A stretch of DNA of 50,858 nucleotides from CAG-492 sp045643465 (GTDB taxonomy: Bacteria; Bacillota; Clostridia; TANB77; CAG-508). This document shows positions 50,647 through 50,858 of this stretch, in pieces; within the stretch, counting starts at the first letter, position 1, and the number at the start of each line of letters is the position of its first letter. The stretch is taken from assembly GCA_045643465.1 (NCBI GenBank), contig JAZUKV010000004.1:1-50858 (forward strand), read 5' to 3'. Made by a program: the position numbers and the translations under genes. Under the pieces are notes generated by a model. The model was not told the DNA's origin. It did no database searches and saw only the letters and a program-made list of their open reading frames with translations.

Positions 50647-50705
50647 ATGTAATATACGGCACGGTCTGCGCTGAATTTGTGACAGACTGTGTCTTTTTGT
50701 ACTTA

Positions 50706-50858
50706 GGGCAACACCGCACAAAGCACGTCTGACGACTTTGTACGTCATAAACTTGCATCTTTTCCGTCATCTTGCACAGAAATTTCTTGACATACGGCAG
50801 TATGCCTACAAAATTTCTGTACAATCTGACGAAAAATCTGACTGCGTTTCTGCCGCAC
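50706..50858. mobile_element. MITE copy, truncated by the window end
   Basis: From GGGCAACACCGCACAAAGCA onward it matches 49212-49362 with only a few differences and stops just before its right terminal repeat at the window edge. Confidence 0.85.

Noticed and set aside
50551..50824. Short minus-strand ORFs at the right edge
   Set aside because: They consist of MITE sequence read through; the same peptides arise at other copies.

Overview
The window reads as two unlike pieces. Positions 1 to about 44.4 kb are very AT-rich (by eye under 30% GC), with Clostridia-type genes: two CotF-like spore coat proteins, a truncated SpoVT, a SAM-I riboswitch on metK, and a Gram-positive LexA box in front of a YneA-like gene. 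This suggests a low-GC, spore-forming, probably gut-associated member of the Clostridia; I cannot name the genus. From about 44.55 kb to the end the GC content is much higher, a MITE-like repeat family appears several times, and the genes (pepV, ugpC/msmX-type ATPase, RsuA-type pseudouridine synthase, D-lactate dehydrogenase) look Ruminococcus-like. The window ends inside a copy of that repeat. A chimeric contig or a large transfer must be considered.

Layout. 0-2.7 kb: membrane protein, serine hydrolase, and a small cluster with a DUF4160 gene (frameshifted) and an antitoxin-like gene. 2.7-4.3 kb: remnant of a mobilizable element (mobC, oriT-like palindromes, HTH replication-type protein) beside a truncated spoVT. 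4.4-9.2 kb: tdk, cotF-like pair, metK with SAM riboswitch, recQ, SOS-controlled yneA-like gene. 9.2-13.1 kb: TasA/SipW-type secretion locus (TasA-like subunit, SipW signal peptidase, DUF5305, glycine-rich protein with a frameshift). 13.3-21.6 kb: tmRNA, hpf, patatin, truA, zinc-ribbon proteins, amidase, HAM1-like pyrophosphatase and a degenerate phosphofructokinase-like protein. 21.7-26.3 kb: MMPL transporter with eight internal repeats, divergent from a TetR regulator with a palindromic operator. 26.4-32.0 kb: class-B-sortase pilus operon. 32.2-34.6 kb: an island of four single-gene cassettes of higher GC, each with its own near-perfect promoter. 34.6-36.2 kb: LRR surface protein. 37.1-42.1 kb: AdoMet decarboxylase, membrane-anchored aminopropyltransferase (frameshifted), two DUF350 and two DUF4178 proteins, plus peptidase E and a hypothetical. 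Two orphan genes with almost identical promoters flank that cluster. 44.27 kb: tRNA-Gly.

How it fits together. The window holds two extracellular fibre systems, each with its own signal peptidase: SipW type (Ser/His) for the TasA-like locus, and a SipA-like enzyme lacking the usual catalytic Lys for the sortase pilus. The most unusual content is the set of monocistronic foreign-looking cassettes (32.2-34.6 kb, also 20.5-21.6 and 43.7-44.1 kb), with sigma-A consensus promoters, 17-bp spacers, hairpin terminators and proteins I do not recognise. The polyamine/DUF350/DUF4178 cluster is the second candidate system. Three genes carry single-base frameshifts and one an early in-frame stop, so base-level accuracy should be verified.
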